Positions 20,037 through 30,064 are shown, counted from the stretch's first letter. The stretch: 64,000 bases of DNA from Polynucleobacter nymphae (GCF_018882155.1 NZ_JACVPA010000001.1:1426001-1490000), one strand, 5' to 3'. The notes: a model not told the origin generated them from the sequence alone. Numbers and translations: made by a program.

Positions 20037-21623
20037 GTGCGTCGAATTGCTCGTCTCTGTTTTATTTTCTTCACTGCTTGGCGTTATGGCTTGTTACCGC
20101 TCTTACGCGATATTCTGAAGCCAGGAGTTGGTAGGGGCATTCTCACTGTTATCTGCTGGAGCTCGCCTGGCCTCAACTTACCTAGGGGCGAGCGTATTCG
20201 TTTGACACTAGAGGCGCTCGGCCCCATCTTTGTGAAATTTGGACAAGTACTTTCAACACGACGAGATTTATTGCCAGAAGATATTGCAGATGAGCTGGCA
20301 AAGCTACAAGATCAAGTTCCTCCATTTTCGAATGAAGAGTCACGTCGCTTAATTGAGAAAGCACTTGACCAGCCGATCGAAGAAGTATTTATGAGTTTTG
20401 ATGCCACACCTGTAGCGAGCGCCTCTGTCGCACAAGTCCATTTTGGAGTTTTGCGCGCTACTGAAAAACATCCTGAATGGGATGGTCAAGCAGCTGCTAT
20501 TAAAGTATTGCGCCCCGGCATTCTGCCAGTGATTGAAGGCGACATCGCCTTGATGTATGACTTAGCAAAGATTATTGAAAAAAGCTCTGAAGACGGACGT
20601 CGTTTAAAGCCACGTGAGAACGTTGCTGAGTTCGATACTTATCTACACGATGAATTGGATTTAATGCGTGAAGCTGCTAATGCAAGTCAGTTACGTAGAA
20701 ATTTTGTTGATTCACAGCAATTAATGATTCCTGAGATGTATTGGGATCTATGCCATACCAACGTAATTGTGATGGAGAGAATGTATGGTATTTCCATTGG
20801 GCGAATTGCAGAGCTAGGCGCTGCTGGTGTAGATCTTAAAAAGTTAGCTGCTGATGGTGTGGAGATATTTTTTACTCAAGTGTTTGAGCATGGATTTTTT
20901 CACGCAGATATGCACCCTGGAAACATCATGATCAGCCTTGAGCCAGAAACATTTGGCCGCTTTATTTCTTTAGACTTTGGTATTGTTGGCGCACTGAGCG
21001 AATCTGATAAAAATTATTTAGCACTTAATTTCTTAGCATTCTTTAATCGTGATTACCGACGCGTTGCAGAATTGCATGTTGAATCTGGCTGGGTACCTGC
21101 TGATACGCGGGTTGAAGAATTAGAGGGCGCTGTACGTTCAGTTTGCGAACCCTATTTTGATCGTCCGCTCAAAGAAATTTCTCTTGGACTAGTTTTGTTG
21201 CGTTTATTCCAAACATCGCGCCGCTTTAAAGTGGAAATTCAGCCACAGTTAACACTCTTACAAAAAACACTCTTGAATGTCGAAGGTCTGGCACGCCAAC
21301 TAGACCCCGATCTTGATCTATGGAAAACTGCCAAGCCTATTTTGGAAAAATGGATCAGTAAACAATTGGGTTGGCGCGGCTTAATTGAGGGCTTAAAAGC
21401 AGAAGCGCCTTCTTGGGCTAAGATTTTGCCAACTTTGCCCCGTTTGATTGCTGATGCCTTGGTGCAAGGACGCAATCAGACAAAAGACCAAAATGGCGAG
21501 CTAGAGGCCCTAAAAGCACTTTTGCTTGAAGAAAGGCGTACTCACCGACTAGTGGCGGGAGGCCTTCTCTTTACGGCTGGCTTTTTAGCTGGAATTTTGA
21601 TTATCAGCCTAGGCATTTACTAG
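20037..21623 (+). CDS. ubiB: Ubiquinone biosynthesis regulatory protein kinase UbiB
   Basis: Atypical ABC1/ADCK kinase-like ATPase needed for ubiquinone synthesis. The 528-residue product shows the KxGQ motif ([14 protein letters not shown], about residue 64), the alanine-rich loop [11 protein letters not shown] in place of the usual glycine loop, [11 protein letters not shown] as the catalytic loop and [10 protein letters not shown] as the metal-binding motif. A C-terminal membrane anchor (about 505-528, [20 protein letters not shown]) matches UbiB topology. It starts with GTG, 3 nt after ubiJ. Clear identification. Confidence 0.97.
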   Translation: MRRIARLCFIFFTAWRYGLLPLLRDILKPGVGRGILTVICWSSPGLNLPRGERIRLTLEALGPIFVKFGQVLSTRRDLLPEDIADELAKLQDQVPPFSNEESRRLIEKALDQPIEEVFMSFDATPVASASVAQVHFGVLRATEKHPEWDGQAAAIKVLRPGILPVIEGDIALMYDLAKIIEKSSEDGRRLKPRENVAEFDTYLHDELDLMREAANASQLRRNFVDSQQLMIPEMYWDLCHTNVIVMERMYGISIGRIAELGAAGVDLKKLAADGVEIFFTQVFEHGFFHADMHPGNIMISLEPETFGRFISLDFGIVGALSESDKNYLALNFLAFFNRDYRRVAELHVESGWVPADTRVEELEGAVRSVCEPYFDRPLKEISLGLVLLRLFQTSRRFKVEIQPQLTLLQKTLLNVEGLARQLDPDLDLWKTAKPILEKWISKQLGWRGLIEGLKAEAPSWAKILPTLPRLIADALVQGRNQTKDQNGELEALKALLLEERRTHRLVAGGLLFTAGFLAGILIISLGIY

Positions 21624-21675
21624 TCTAAAGCTGCTTACTCTCTAAACCGCTAAAATAGCCGGCTAGGCAGAACAC

Positions 21676-22329
21676 ATGAAAAAATACTTTATCGCAGGCA
21701 TCCTTGTTTGGGTACCACTGGCAGTCACCGTTTGGGTGATTGGGTGGGGCTTGGGTTTGCTCGACGGCGTTTTTGGCTCAGTGATGCATGCCATCATTGT
21801 GGTTCTTCCAAGCGATACCGCATTAGATCTCCAGCATTTCCGTGACCTTCCGGGTGTTGGAATATTGATTGTGATTGCAGTCATTATGTTCACTGGATTA
21901 CTGGCGATTAGTTTTGCTGGTCAATGGTGGTTAAAGATTTGGGATAAGTTTGTCAATCGCATTCCGATTGTGCGTTCGATCTACTCGAGTGTTCAGCAGG
22001 TTTCATCTACTCTATTTTCTGGAAGTGGTCAGGCCTTTAGCAAAGCCTTATTGATTCGTTATCCACATGCTGATTCTTGGGTAATTGCATTTCAAACAGG
22101 CATTCCCGCAAGAGAGGTAACAGCTAAACTCGGCGAGGACTATGTAAATGTATTCTTGCCAACCACTCCAAATCCTACCTCTGGTTTTTTCATGATTGTG
22201 CCGCGTGCACAAACGATTGAACTGGAGATGAGCGTAGAGGAAGCGTTGAAACACATTGTTTCCATGGGCTCTGTACCCCCTAATAGTTCTAGTGGATTGA
22301 CTGCACCTCAGTCACCACGCCACCTTTGA
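21676..22329 (+). CDS. DUF502 family membrane protein
   Basis: Inner-membrane protein of 217 residues with two hydrophobic segments near the N-terminus (about 5-27, AGILVWVPLAVTVWVIGWGLG; about 60-85) and a soluble C-terminal domain containing NRIPIVRSIYSSVQQVS and VNVFLPTTPNPTSGFFMIVP, hallmarks of the DUF502 family. Function is unknown; the family's plant members are chloroplast proteins (LIKE COV). It lies 52 bp after ubiB and 16 bp before aspS. In many Betaproteobacteria a short FmdB zinc-ribbon gene precedes DUF502; no such frame is present here. Confidence 0.85.
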   Translation: MKKYFIAGILVWVPLAVTVWVIGWGLGLLDGVFGSVMHAIIVVLPSDTALDLQHFRDLPGVGILIVIAVIMFTGLLAISFAGQWWLKIWDKFVNRIPIVRSIYSSVQQVSSTLFSGSGQAFSKALLIRYPHADSWVIAFQTGIPAREVTAKLGEDYVNVFLPTTPNPTSGFFMIVPRAQTIELEMSVEEALKHIVSMGSVPPNSSSGLTAPQSPRHL

Positions 22330-22345
22330 TTTATAGGAAATTGTT

Positions 22346-24145
22346 ATGTCGATGCGAAGCCATACCTGTGGACAGGTAACCGATTCACTGATTGGTAAAG
22401 AAGTTACCCTTGCTGGATGGGTTAATCGCCGTCGTGACCACGGGGGTGTGATCTTTATTGACCTACGTGACCGCGAAGGTTTTGTCCAGATAGTCTGCGA
22501 TCCGGATCGTCCGGAGATGTTTGCTTTGGCTGAGCAAGTACGCAGTGAGTTCTGTATTCAGATTAAAGGGCTCGTGCGTGCACGTCCTGCTGGAACTGAA
22601 AATAATGATCTAGTTAGTGGAAAAGTGGAAATCCTTTGTCATAGCCTGGTGATTTTGAATGCATCTGTGACTCCACCGTTTCAGATTGATGATGAGAATT
22701 TATCCGAGACAACTCGTCTTACGCATCGAGTGTTAGATTTACGTCGCCCGCAGATGCAAAAGAACTTACGTTTGCGTTACAACGTTGCAATGGAGTGCCG
22801 TCGTTATTTAGATGAAGCTGGCTTTATTGATATCGAAACTCCGATGCTCACCAAGAGTACACCAGAGGGGGCCCGCGATTACTTGGTTCCTTCACGTGTG
22901 CATGATGGTCAATTCTTTGCATTGCCACAATCTCCACAATTATTTAAGCAGTTATTGATGGTGGCTGGTTTTGATCGTTATTACCAAATTACCAAATGCT
23001 TCCGTGATGAAGATTTGCGCGCAGATCGCCAACCTGAATTTACTCAGATTGACTGTGAAACTGCTTTCTTAAGCGAGCTAGAGATTCGCGAGCTCTTTGA
23101 AAACATGATTCGTCATATTTTCAAGAAGACGATGAATGTTGAATTGCCTAATCCATTCCCAACCATGCCTTATTCAGAAGGTATGGCGCGTTTTGGATCT
23201 GATAAGCCAGATTTGCGTGTGAACTTCGAGTTCACTGAATTGACTGATTTAATGAAAGATGTTGACTTCAAGGTCTTCTCTGGCGCTGCCAATCAAGAAG
23301 GTGGCCGCGTAGTAGGCTTATGTGTCCCTGGTGGGGCTGGAATTAGTCGTAGCGAGATTGATGACTACACCCAGTTTGTCAGCATCTATGGCGCTAAAGG
23401 TTTGGCATGGATTAAGGTGAACTCTGTGGCTGAAGGCCGCAATGGCTTGCAATCTCCAATTGTCAAGAATTTGCATGACGCAGCCATCGAAGGTATCTTA
23501 AAACGCACTGGCGCTAAAGATGGCGACATTATTTTCTTTGGAGCCGATAAAGAAAAAGTGGCGAATGATGCAATCGGTAATTTACGCCTGCGCATTGGCC
23601 ATTCTGCTTGGGGTAAAGAGCATGGTCTCTTTACTGAAGGGTGGAAGCCACTGTGGGTAGTTGATTTCCCAATGTTTGATTACGACGAAGGTGAAGCGCG
23701 TTGGGTTGCTTGCCATCATCCGTTTACAAGCCCGAAAGACGAGCACATGAAGTATCTGGAGTCTGATCCAGGTAAGTGCTTGGCAAAAGCTTATGACATG
23801 GTGCTCAACGGTAGTGAAATTGGTGGTGGTTCAGTCCGCATTCACCAAGAGGCAGTGCAAAGTCAGGTATTTCGTGCTTTGAAGATTGGCCCTGAAGAAG
23901 CCCAATCCAAGTTTGGCTTCTTATTGGATGCTCTTCAATATGGTGCACCTCCACACGGTGGCATTGCATTCGGCTTAGATCGCATTGTGACTATGATGAC
24001 TGGTGCTGAATCAATTCGTGATGTGATTGCCTTCCCTAAAACGCAACGTGCACAGTGCTTATTGACTCAAGCTCCTAGCCCAGTAGATGAGCGTCAACTT
24101 CGTGAATTGCACATTCGCTTACGCCAAGCTACTCCAGTTGCTTAA
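22346..24145 (+). CDS. aspS: Aspartyl-tRNA synthetase, probably non-discriminating (AspRS)
   Basis: Class II synthetase charging tRNA-Asp. The 599-residue product has an N-terminal OB-fold anticodon domain, the catalytic core with flipping loop [15 protein letters not shown], motif 2 [18 protein letters not shown] and the motif 3 region [13 protein letters not shown], plus the GAD insertion of bacterial enzymes. In the anticodon domain it has RRRDHGG (His32) and RPAG (Gly83), as in the P. aeruginosa enzyme that also charges tRNA-Asn, where E. coli has RRRDLGS. This suggests a non-discriminating (Asp/Asn) enzyme acting with GatCAB. ATG at 22352 is an alternative start. Confidence 0.97.
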   Translation: MSMRSHTCGQVTDSLIGKEVTLAGWVNRRRDHGGVIFIDLRDREGFVQIVCDPDRPEMFALAEQVRSEFCIQIKGLVRARPAGTENNDLVSGKVEILCHSLVILNASVTPPFQIDDENLSETTRLTHRVLDLRRPQMQKNLRLRYNVAMECRRYLDEAGFIDIETPMLTKSTPEGARDYLVPSRVHDGQFFALPQSPQLFKQLLMVAGFDRYYQITKCFRDEDLRADRQPEFTQIDCETAFLSELEIRELFENMIRHIFKKTMNVELPNPFPTMPYSEGMARFGSDKPDLRVNFEFTELTDLMKDVDFKVFSGAANQEGGRVVGLCVPGGAGISRSEIDDYTQFVSIYGAKGLAWIKVNSVAEGRNGLQSPIVKNLHDAAIEGILKRTGAKDGDIIFFGADKEKVANDAIGNLRLRIGHSAWGKEHGLFTEGWKPLWVVDFPMFDYDEGEARWVACHHPFTSPKDEHMKYLESDPGKCLAKAYDMVLNGSEIGGGSVRIHQEAVQSQVFRALKIGPEEAQSKFGFLLDALQYGAPPHGGIAFGLDRIVTMMTGAESIRDVIAFPKTQRAQCLLTQAPSPVDERQLRELHIRLRQATPVA

Positions 24146-24171
24146 ATCAGCAAAGCAGCATCTAATCTATC

Positions 24172-24621
24172 TTGAAAATCCCTATTTCGGTTTTAGTTGT
24201 TATTTATAAATCGAATGGGGAGGTTTTATTAATAGAGCGTGCGGATAGAGAAAATTTCTGGCAATCTGTCACCGGTAGTCTTGATGCTCTAGATGAAGAT
24301 CTTGCATTAGCGGCTACACGTGAGGTATTTGAAGAAACAGGTATTGCCGTTGATCGGTTGTCTGCTGGCGCATTGCACAATCTGCATCATCAGATTGAGT
24401 ACGAAATTTACCCAGATTGGCGCTTTCGTTATGCGCCTGGTGTTACTAGAAATACTGAACATTGGTTTGCGTTAGAAGTTCCGGACAACACATCTATCAA
24501 ACTGTCCCCAAGAGAGCATGTGGCATATGAATGGTTGCCCTTCGCAGAGGCGGCCGAGAAATGCTTCTCTCGCAGCAATGGTGAAGCCATTCTGAAGTTG
24601 TTCTCAAAGACTAAGGAATAA
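24172..24621 (+). CDS. nudB: Dihydroneopterin triphosphate diphosphatase NudB
   Basis: Nudix hydrolase removing pyrophosphate from dihydroneopterin triphosphate in folate synthesis. The 149-residue product holds a Nudix box with GSLDALDEDLALAATREV followed by FEETGI (about residues 38-60) and the YEIYPDWRFRYAPGVTRNTEHW segment characteristic of NudB, near residue 80. The start is a TTG: no ATG lies upstream in frame after the aspS stop, and the TTG gives the family-like N-terminus MKIPISVLVVIY. Weak initiation would fit low expression. The aspS-nudB pair is conserved in Proteobacteria. Confidence 0.92.
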   Translation: MKIPISVLVVIYKSNGEVLLIERADRENFWQSVTGSLDALDEDLALAATREVFEETGIAVDRLSAGALHNLHHQIEYEIYPDWRFRYAPGVTRNTEHWFALEVPDNTSIKLSPREHVAYEWLPFAEAAEKCFSRSNGEAILKLFSKTKE

Positions 24622-24630
24622 GATAGAGCA

Positions 24631-26454
24631 ATGAGACCATCATCTGGGCAGCATCATTCACGAGTAGATTCCAAGCCTTCACAGGGAAGCGATTGGAAGG
24701 TCATTCGTGATTTAATTCCCTATCTACTGGAATATAAATTTAGAGTAACGATTGCCCTAGCTTGCTTGGTTGCTGCTAAGGTTACCAATCTAGGCATCCC
24801 TATTTTACTAAAGCGTTTAATTGATAATTTAAACGTCAGGGCAGATTCTCCACAAGCCTTGCTCGTGGTTCCAGTGGGGCTCATTTTGGCTTATGGGCTT
24901 CTACGAATGTCTGCTTCCTTATTTGCCGAGTTGCGCGAGTTTCTATTTGCTCGTGTGACCCAAAACGCTGTCCGTAAAGTGGCTCTCCAAGTCTTTGAGC
25001 ATTTGCATTCTTTAGCGCTGAGCTTTCACTTGGCTCGCCAAACCGGAGGTGTCAGTCGCGATATTGAACGCGGCACCCGTGGGATTCAGTCTCTGATTGC
25101 TTACTCTTTATATAGCATCCTGCCAACACTTGTTGAGTTCATTTTGGTGTTGGGTTATTTAGCCTACTCATACGATATTTGGTTTGCTGCAATTACCTTA
25201 TGCGCTTTGGTTTTCTATATTGTTTTTACTGTAGTGGTAACAGAGTGGCGCACTCATTTTCGTAAGACCATGAATGACATGGATTCCAAGGCAAATCAGA
25301 AAGCAATTGACTCTTTATTAAACTTTGAGACTGTGAAGTATTTTGGTAACGAAGCTTTTGAAGCAAGTCGTTATGACAAAAATTTAGTGCACTATCAGGC
25401 CGCCGCTGTTAAGTCACAAAAATCTTTAGCAATTCTTAATTTTGGTCAGCAAACAATCATTGCAGTTGGCTTAGTCTTAATTTTGTGGCGCGCTACGCTC
25501 GGTGTAGTAGACGGCACCATGACTCTTGGCGACCTCGTACTCGTTAATACCCTAATGATTCAGCTGTATATTCCACTCAATTTCCTGGGTGTGATTTACC
25601 GCGAGATCAAACAATCCCTAACGGATATGGAGCGCATGTTTTCTTTACTGAACACCGATAAAGAGATTGCAGACTCACCAAATGCTAAGCCGCTACATAT
25701 TGAAAATTATGGTCATGGGCCTGATGTCCGTTTTGAGAACGTATCATTTCACTATGACGCTAAACGAGAAATCCTCCATGATGTGAGCTTTAAGATTCCA
25801 GCGGGAACAATCACTGCCGTGGTTGGACAAAGTGGGGCAGGTAAGAGTACTTTAGCTAGATTATTGTTTCGTTTTTATGATGTGCAGTCTGGAAAGATCT
25901 TGATTGATGGACAAAATATTCAAGATGTGACACAGGCCTCTCTGCGTAAAGCGATTGGTATCGTTCCGCAAGATACGGTCTTATTTAATGACACGATTGG
26001 CTATAACATTGCTTATGGCGATCCTTCAGCATCCATTGAAGAGGTGCAAGAGGCAGCTAGAGCAGCTCAAATTGATGCCTTTATCAAGCGCTTACCAGAT
26101 GGCTACGATACCCAGGTAGGTGAGAGGGGTTTGAAGCTTTCTGGTGGCGAGAAACAACGTGTTGCGATTGCGCGAACTTTGTTGAAAAAGCCAGCAATGC
26201 TCATTTTTGATGAGGCTACCTCCGCCCTGGATTCCAAAACCGAAAGGGCTTTTCAAGAAGAATTACTGAGTTTGGCTAAAAATCGTACTACGCTCATCAT
26301 TGCCCATCGGCTATCAACCATTACTCATGCCGATCAAATTTTAGTGATGGAACATGGGCAAATTGTGGAGCGGGGCACCCATCTGGAGCTGCTGGCGGCC
26401 CAAGGTAAATATGCCGAGATGTGGCAAATGCAAGAACGTGCTGCTCTTGATTAG
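24631..26454 (+). CDS. Atm1-type ABC exporter (fused permease and ATPase)
   Basis: Half-transporter that should homodimerise in the inner membrane. The 607-residue product has a six-helix transmembrane domain (about 30-335) and a C-terminal ATPase with Walker [10 protein letters not shown] near 400, Q-loop [14 protein letters not shown], signature [12 protein letters not shown] and Walker [14 protein letters not shown]. The [14 protein letters not shown] loop and the segment [14 protein letters not shown] in the membrane domain are typical of the Atm1/HMT1 subfamily, whose members export glutathione-linked metals or sulfur compounds. Substrate is inferred from subfamily only. It sits between nudB (9 nt) and glycerate kinase (9 nt). 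Confidence 0.9.
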   Translation: MRPSSGQHHSRVDSKPSQGSDWKVIRDLIPYLLEYKFRVTIALACLVAAKVTNLGIPILLKRLIDNLNVRADSPQALLVVPVGLILAYGLLRMSASLFAELREFLFARVTQNAVRKVALQVFEHLHSLALSFHLARQTGGVSRDIERGTRGIQSLIAYSLYSILPTLVEFILVLGYLAYSYDIWFAAITLCALVFYIVFTVVVTEWRTHFRKTMNDMDSKANQKAIDSLLNFETVKYFGNEAFEASRYDKNLVHYQAAAVKSQKSLAILNFGQQTIIAVGLVLILWRATLGVVDGTMTLGDLVLVNTLMIQLYIPLNFLGVIYREIKQSLTDMERMFSLLNTDKEIADSPNAKPLHIENYGHGPDVRFENVSFHYDAKREILHDVSFKIPAGTITAVVGQSGAGKSTLARLLFRFYDVQSGKILIDGQNIQDVTQASLRKAIGIVPQDTVLFNDTIGYNIAYGDPSASIEEVQEAARAAQIDAFIKRLPDGYDTQVGERGLKLSGGEKQRVAIARTLLKKPAMLIFDEATSALDSKTERAFQEELLSLAKNRTTLIIAHRLSTITHADQILVMEHGQIVERGTHLELLAAQGKYAEMWQMQERAALD

Positions 26455-26463
26455 AATAGCTTG

Positions 26464-27807
26464 ATGACTCAACAAAATACTCAGCTAACTTCTACGGAAG
26501 ATATTTTAAAAAATGCCTTTGCCGCAGCTGTTGCTGTGGCCGATCCTCAAGTCATCGTTCCACAATATTTAGCCAAGATATTTCCTGCTGGGCAAGAGCC
26601 TAAAGGGAGATGCTTGATAGTGGGCGCTGGTAAGGCTAGTGCTTCCATGGCTAGCGCACTAGAGATATATGCAAAAGCTCACTGGCCCCAAGTAAAACTA
26701 GAGGGCGTAGTGTTGACTCGTTACGGGCATGCATCGCCCACTAGTCATATTCAAATTATTGAAGCTGGTCATCCGGTGCCAGATCAAGCCGGCATGAATG
26801 GTGCCAAGGCAATATATGCATTAACCCAGCAATTGAAGCCAGGCGATGTATTGATTGCCCTCGTTTCTGGTGGCGGTTCAAGCCTGCTGACATTGCCTCA
26901 AGAGGGCATCTCCATTGATGACATACGTCAAACTACTGAAGCACTCTTGCGAAGTGGCGCTCCGATTGAAGAAATGAATATTGTTCGTAAACATTTATCT
27001 GCAATTTTGGGTGGTAACTTAGCAAGAGTTGCCATTGCTCATGGGGCACGCGTAGAGGCATTACTTATCTCCGATGTGACTGGTGACTCACCAGCAGATA
27101 TCGCGAGTGGGCCGTGTGCAGCCGATTATTCAACATATCAAGATGCTTTAGCTATCTTTGAAAAATATCATTTGGGTAAAGATGAGATTCCCGCATCTGT
27201 CCTCAGTCATTTAAAGCAAGGCCTTGCAGGAGAAAAGCCAGAGACCTTAAAAGATGCTGATTTAGTCAGTGCTCAAGTAGCCAATCATGTCATTGCAACG
27301 GCCTATAAAAGCTTGGAGGCTGCTGCAGATTATGTGCGTAGCCAAGGTTATGAGCCCATTATTCTGGGCGATACGATTACTGGTGAAGCGCAGACTGTCG
27401 GCATTAGTCAAGCGCAATTAGCTAAAGAGCATTTATCTAAGAAAGCTGATAAATCGCTTGCGCTGATTTCTGGTGGCGAATGTACCGTTACTATTCCTAC
27501 TGGTATTAAAGGTCGCGGGGGTCGTTGCAGTGAATACCTACTCTCGCTCTTTGCTGCCTCGAAAGATTTACCTCATTTAGCAGCTTTAGCTGCAGATACT
27601 GATGGTATAGATGGTAGTGAAAAAAATGCTGGCGCATGGTTTACGGGCGATATTCGTAAGGGCAGTCTAGCTAAAGGAATTGCTCCTGAGCCATTCTTGG
27701 CTGCCCATGATTGCTATGGCTTCTTTGCAGAATTAGGCGCTTTGGTAGAAACTGGCCCTACACTTACGAATGTGAATGATTTCCGCATCATTTTGCTTAA
27801 TAAATAA
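26464..27807 (+). CDS. Glycerate 2-kinase (MOFRL family)
   Basis: Phosphorylates D-glycerate, giving 2-phosphoglycerate and feeding photorespiration-type or glyoxylate-derived carbon into glycolysis. The 447-residue product has the DUF4147 N-terminal domain with [15 protein letters not shown] and [17 protein letters not shown], and a C-terminal MOFRL domain with [13 protein letters not shown] and [18 protein letters not shown] directly precedes the ATG used here; the ATG is preferred, although the ribosome binding site is weak for both. E. coli-type glycerate kinases (GlxK/GarK) are unrelated. It is 2 nt upstream of pyrC, so the two are likely co-transcribed. Confidence 0.92.
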   Translation: MTQQNTQLTSTEDILKNAFAAAVAVADPQVIVPQYLAKIFPAGQEPKGRCLIVGAGKASASMASALEIYAKAHWPQVKLEGVVLTRYGHASPTSHIQIIEAGHPVPDQAGMNGAKAIYALTQQLKPGDVLIALVSGGGSSLLTLPQEGISIDDIRQTTEALLRSGAPIEEMNIVRKHLSAILGGNLARVAIAHGARVEALLISDVTGDSPADIASGPCAADYSTYQDALAIFEKYHLGKDEIPASVLSHLKQGLAGEKPETLKDADLVSAQVANHVIATAYKSLEAAADYVRSQGYEPIILGDTITGEAQTVGISQAQLAKEHLSKKADKSLALISGGECTVTIPTGIKGRGGRCSEYLLSLFAASKDLPHLAALAADTDGIDGSEKNAGAWFTGDIRKGSLAKGIAPEPFLAAHDCYGFFAELGALVETGPTLTNVNDFRIILLNK

Positions 27808-27809
27808 TT

Positions 27810-28865
27810 ATGTCTAATAGCCCTTTACACATTGAACTGATCCAGCCTGATGACTGGCATTTACATATTCGTGATGGTGAGGTGATGAAAGATGTATTAG
27901 CGGATACTGCTCAACAATTTGCACGTGCGATCATCATGCCTAACTTAAAACCGCCAGTTACTACTGCCGACTTAGCTAAAGCCTATCGCACACGTATTGA
28001 ATCGAACTTAAAGTCTTTAGGTATTAGTAGTTTTACGCCGCTGATGACTTTATATCTCACTGACAATACGTCTGCCGATGAAGTACATAAAGCTAAAGCG
28101 GAAGGTATTGTTGCGTTTAAGTTATATCCCGCTGGTGCCACTACCAATAGCGATGCGGGCGTTAGTGATATTAAGCGCTGCTATAAAGTTTTAGAGGCAA
28201 TGCAGTCAGTAGGCATGCCACTCTTGGTCCACGGAGAGGTCACTACTGCCCAGATTGATATCTTTGATCGTGAAGCAGTATTCATTGATACCGTACTTGA
28301 GCCATTGCGTAAAGATTTTCCAGGGCTTAAGATTGTGTTCGAACACATCACTACTAAACAAGCAGCACACTACGTTCGTGATGCTGCAACTCCTAGTAAT
28401 ACTTTGGCGGCCACGATTACCCCCCAGCATTTACTGATGAATCGTAATGCGATTTTTTCTGGCGGTATTCGTCCACATCATTACTGCTTGCCAGTGTTAA
28501 AGCGTGAAGAGCATCGTGTTGCTCTCTTAGAGGCGGCTACCAGCGGGAATCCTCGTTTCTTCTTAGGTACGGATAGTGCGCCCCATGCTAAGGGAGATAA
28601 AGAGACAGCCTGTGGTTGCGCTGGTTGCTACAGTGCATTCAATGCTTTAGGTTTATATGCTGAAGCATTTGAGAGCGTTGGTAAGTTAGATAAATTGGAA
28701 GGATTCGCCAGTTTCTTTGGCCCCGATTTTTATTCTTTGCCGCGTAATACTAAAAAAATTACCCTCGCCAAACAGGCACAAAAGATCCCGGCTGAATTAC
28801 CGCTGGGTAATGACACGATTGTTCCGCTGCGTGCTGGTGAAACAATCGCCTGGTCACTGATTTAA
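27810..28865 (+). CDS. pyrC: Dihydroorotase PyrC (class II)
   Basis: Cyclises carbamoyl aspartate to dihydroorotate in pyrimidine synthesis. The 351-residue product is a class II (E. coli-type) dihydroorotase: metal ligands His17 and His19 in HLHIRDG, the carboxylated lysine in [21 protein letters not shown] and VFEHITT for further histidines, and [14 protein letters not shown] with the catalytic aspartate. It starts 2 nt after the glycerate kinase stop. Only 55 bp separate its stop from the RNase P RNA on the same strand. No pyrimidine-dependent leader is visible, as expected for an internal operon gene. Confidence 0.97.
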   Translation: MSNSPLHIELIQPDDWHLHIRDGEVMKDVLADTAQQFARAIIMPNLKPPVTTADLAKAYRTRIESNLKSLGISSFTPLMTLYLTDNTSADEVHKAKAEGIVAFKLYPAGATTNSDAGVSDIKRCYKVLEAMQSVGMPLLVHGEVTTAQIDIFDREAVFIDTVLEPLRKDFPGLKIVFEHITTKQAAHYVRDAATPSNTLAATITPQHLLMNRNAIFSGGIRPHHYCLPVLKREEHRVALLEAATSGNPRFFLGTDSAPHAKGDKETACGCAGCYSAFNALGLYAEAFESVGKLDKLEGFASFFGPDFYSLPRNTKKITLAKQAQKIPAELPLGNDTIVPLRAGETIAWSLI

Positions 28866-28920
28866 ATACACACCTACCTTTTTACAAGCCAATTTGCCCT
28901 GACTGCGTTAGACTGCAGGC

Positions 28921-29229
28921 GCAGAGTCAATTGGGCAATCGCCGCCTCTTTATTGAGGGGGAGGAAAGTCCGGACTCCATAGGGAAGGGTGATGGCTAAC
29001 GGCCATCCACGGCGACGTGAGGAATAGGGCCACAGAGACGAGCGTATTTAGTTACGGTGAAACGCGGCAACCTCCACCTGGAGCAATCCCAAGTAAGCAG
29101 GCGATGAGGCGTCCCGCTGAGTCTGCGGGTAGGGAGCTTGAGCCGTCAGGTAACTGCCGGCCTAGAGGAATGATTGCCCCTAGATTGAAAAGTCTAGGCG
29201 ACAGAATCCGGCTTATCGATTGACTCTGC
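28921..29229 (+). ncRNA. rnpB: RNase P RNA (M1-type, class A)
   Basis: Catalytic RNA that trims the 5' ends of tRNA precursors. The ends pair as helix P1: gcagagtcaat (28921-28931) with attgactctgc (29219-29229). The universal core is present: gaggaaagtccggactcc near 28962 (P4 5' strand) and acagaatccggctta near 29201 (P4 3' strand), with the ccacagagac and ggtgaaacgcggcaacctcc blocks between. Length by P1 is about 309 nt, compact for a proteobacterial RNA. It lies 55 bp after pyrC; a weak -10-like tagact (28909-28914) fits the 5' end. No hairpin-plus-T terminator follows, and the OsmC gene's stop on the other strand begins 2 nt beyond P1. Confidence 0.97.
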
Positions 29230-29231
29230 AC

Positions 29232-29654
29232 TTATTCCGAAATGACTTCGATGCTGTAAGTCAGTTCAGCTGTTTTGGCGAGCATGGTAGTGGCTGAACA
29301 GTATTTTTCATGTGAAAGTTTGACCGCACGATCTACCTTGGTTTGATCAAGGTCTTTGCCTTTGACCGTGAAATGTAAATTGATCTTAGTAAAGACTTTA
29401 GGGTCTTCTGTAGCCCGCTCAGCCTGCAGGGTGACATCACATCCGCTAATGGCTTGACGAGCCTTCTGTAGGATTAAAACCACATCAAATGCAGAGCAGC
29501 CCCCTGCACCGGCTAAAAGCAGCTCCATTGGTCTAGGAGCTAGGTTTCTACCCCCAGCCTCAGGAGCGCCGTCCATATTGACGAGGTGGCCGCTGCCTGT
29601 TTCGGCTGAAAAGGCCATTCCACTATTGCCCAACCAAGATACTCGGCATTCCAT
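29232..29654 (-). CDS. OsmC family protein, YhfA-like
   Basis: Cytoplasmic OsmC-fold protein of 140 residues. It resembles E. coli YhfA closely in pattern: MDGAPEAGG, PMELLLAGAGGCSAFDVVLI with one cysteine near residue 53, and LSHEKYCSATTML with the second near 116. The two cysteines correspond to the redox pair of Ohr/OsmC peroxidases, but YhfA-type proteins have no proven substrate. Transcription is convergent with rnpB and starts next to an AT-rich gap (29655-29767). Its 3' end abuts the P1 helix of rnpB. A second, different OsmC protein is encoded at 61194-61583. Confidence 0.9.
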   Translation of the reverse strand: MECRVSWLGNSGMAFSAETGSGHLVNMDGAPEAGGRNLAPRPMELLLAGAGGCSAFDVVLILQKARQAISGCDVTLQAERATEDPKVFTKINLHFTVKGKDLDQTKVDRAVKLSHEKYCSATTMLAKTAELTYSIEVISE

Positions 29655-29767
29655 ATTAGTGATCCCTAACTTACTAAATTAATCAATATTATCAATAGTT
29701 TACCAATATTCACCTATCTTAGCGAGAGACTAGTATTAGTCCGAAAACTTGATTTTGGTCAATTTTC

Positions 29768-29796
29768 TTGCATCGCACCATAGTTCTCGATACAAT
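29768..29796 (+). promoter_or_regulatory. Sigma-70-type promoter of the small RNA candidate
   Basis: ttgcat (29768-29773), a 17-bp spacer, then tacaat (29791-29796): both boxes differ little from TTGACA and TATAAT, and spacing is ideal. Transcription would start near 29803. No protein gene begins within 250 bp downstream, but a strong terminator sits 80 bp away, so this promoter most likely makes a short RNA. Confidence 0.65.
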
Positions 29797-29802
29797 AACC
29801 AT

Positions 29803-29904
29803 ATTGGTAGTCAGTCTTGTATAAGACTGCGACTTACCTCCCAGTGTCTCCTCCACCCAAACAAAGGTGGATTCCAGCCCAGGACTCGTTCCTGGGCTTT
29901 TTTT
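29803..29904 (+). ncRNA. Candidate small regulatory RNA with anti-Shine-Dalgarno-like C-rich segment
   Basis: About 100 nt between a good promoter and a strong terminator. Visible structure: hairpin 1 cagtctt-gtat-aagactg (29812-29829); an apparently unpaired stretch (29830-29851) with acctccc (29836-29842) and the start of ctcctcc (29848-29854); hairpin 2 tccacc-8 nt-ggtgga (29852-29871); and the terminator hairpin (29877-29897) with seven T. There is no start codon with a ribosome binding site. The C-rich motifs could pair with ribosome binding sites of target mRNAs (inference). It might instead be a prematurely terminated leader of rplM. I do not recognise it as a known RNA family. Confidence 0.55.
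29877..29904 (+). terminator. Intrinsic terminator of the small RNA candidate
   Basis: gcccagga (29877-29884), loop ctcgt, tcctgggc (29890-29897): a perfect GC-rich 8-bp stem followed by seven T (29898-29904). A textbook Rho-independent terminator, 160 bp upstream of the rplM start. Confidence 0.9.
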
Positions 29905-29908
29905 AGGA

Positions 29909-30064
29909 TACAATTCAAGGCTTTACTGAATTACCGAACTAGTCAGCGGTAATTGTTTTACCAGTTCAATTGCAGAATCTGCGAGCTTGCAAACATAAGC
30001 AGGGCCAAGGTGGACGTAGTTTGGTTGGAGTAATTTTTTGTTGACTATAACAATTTGAGAAATC
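29909..30064 (+). promoter_or_regulatory. rplM upstream region and probable 5' leader
   Basis: About 155 bp between the small-RNA terminator and rplM. It starts with a tacaat -10-like box (29909-29914) in an ggatacaat context but with a weak -35 match. Downstream lies a perfect 8-bp hairpin, aattaccg-10 nt-cggtaatt (29929-29954), a short gcagaatctgc dyad (29972-29982) and a ttggag ribosome binding site-like stretch well upstream of the ATG. A structured leader would fit L13 autoregulation, reported for E. coli rplM, but no homology to that leader was established. Confidence 0.4.

Noticed and set aside
29017..29223. 68-residue open frame inside 28921-29229
   Set aside because: It lies wholly within RNase P RNA, whose core sequence and P1 pairing are unmistakable.
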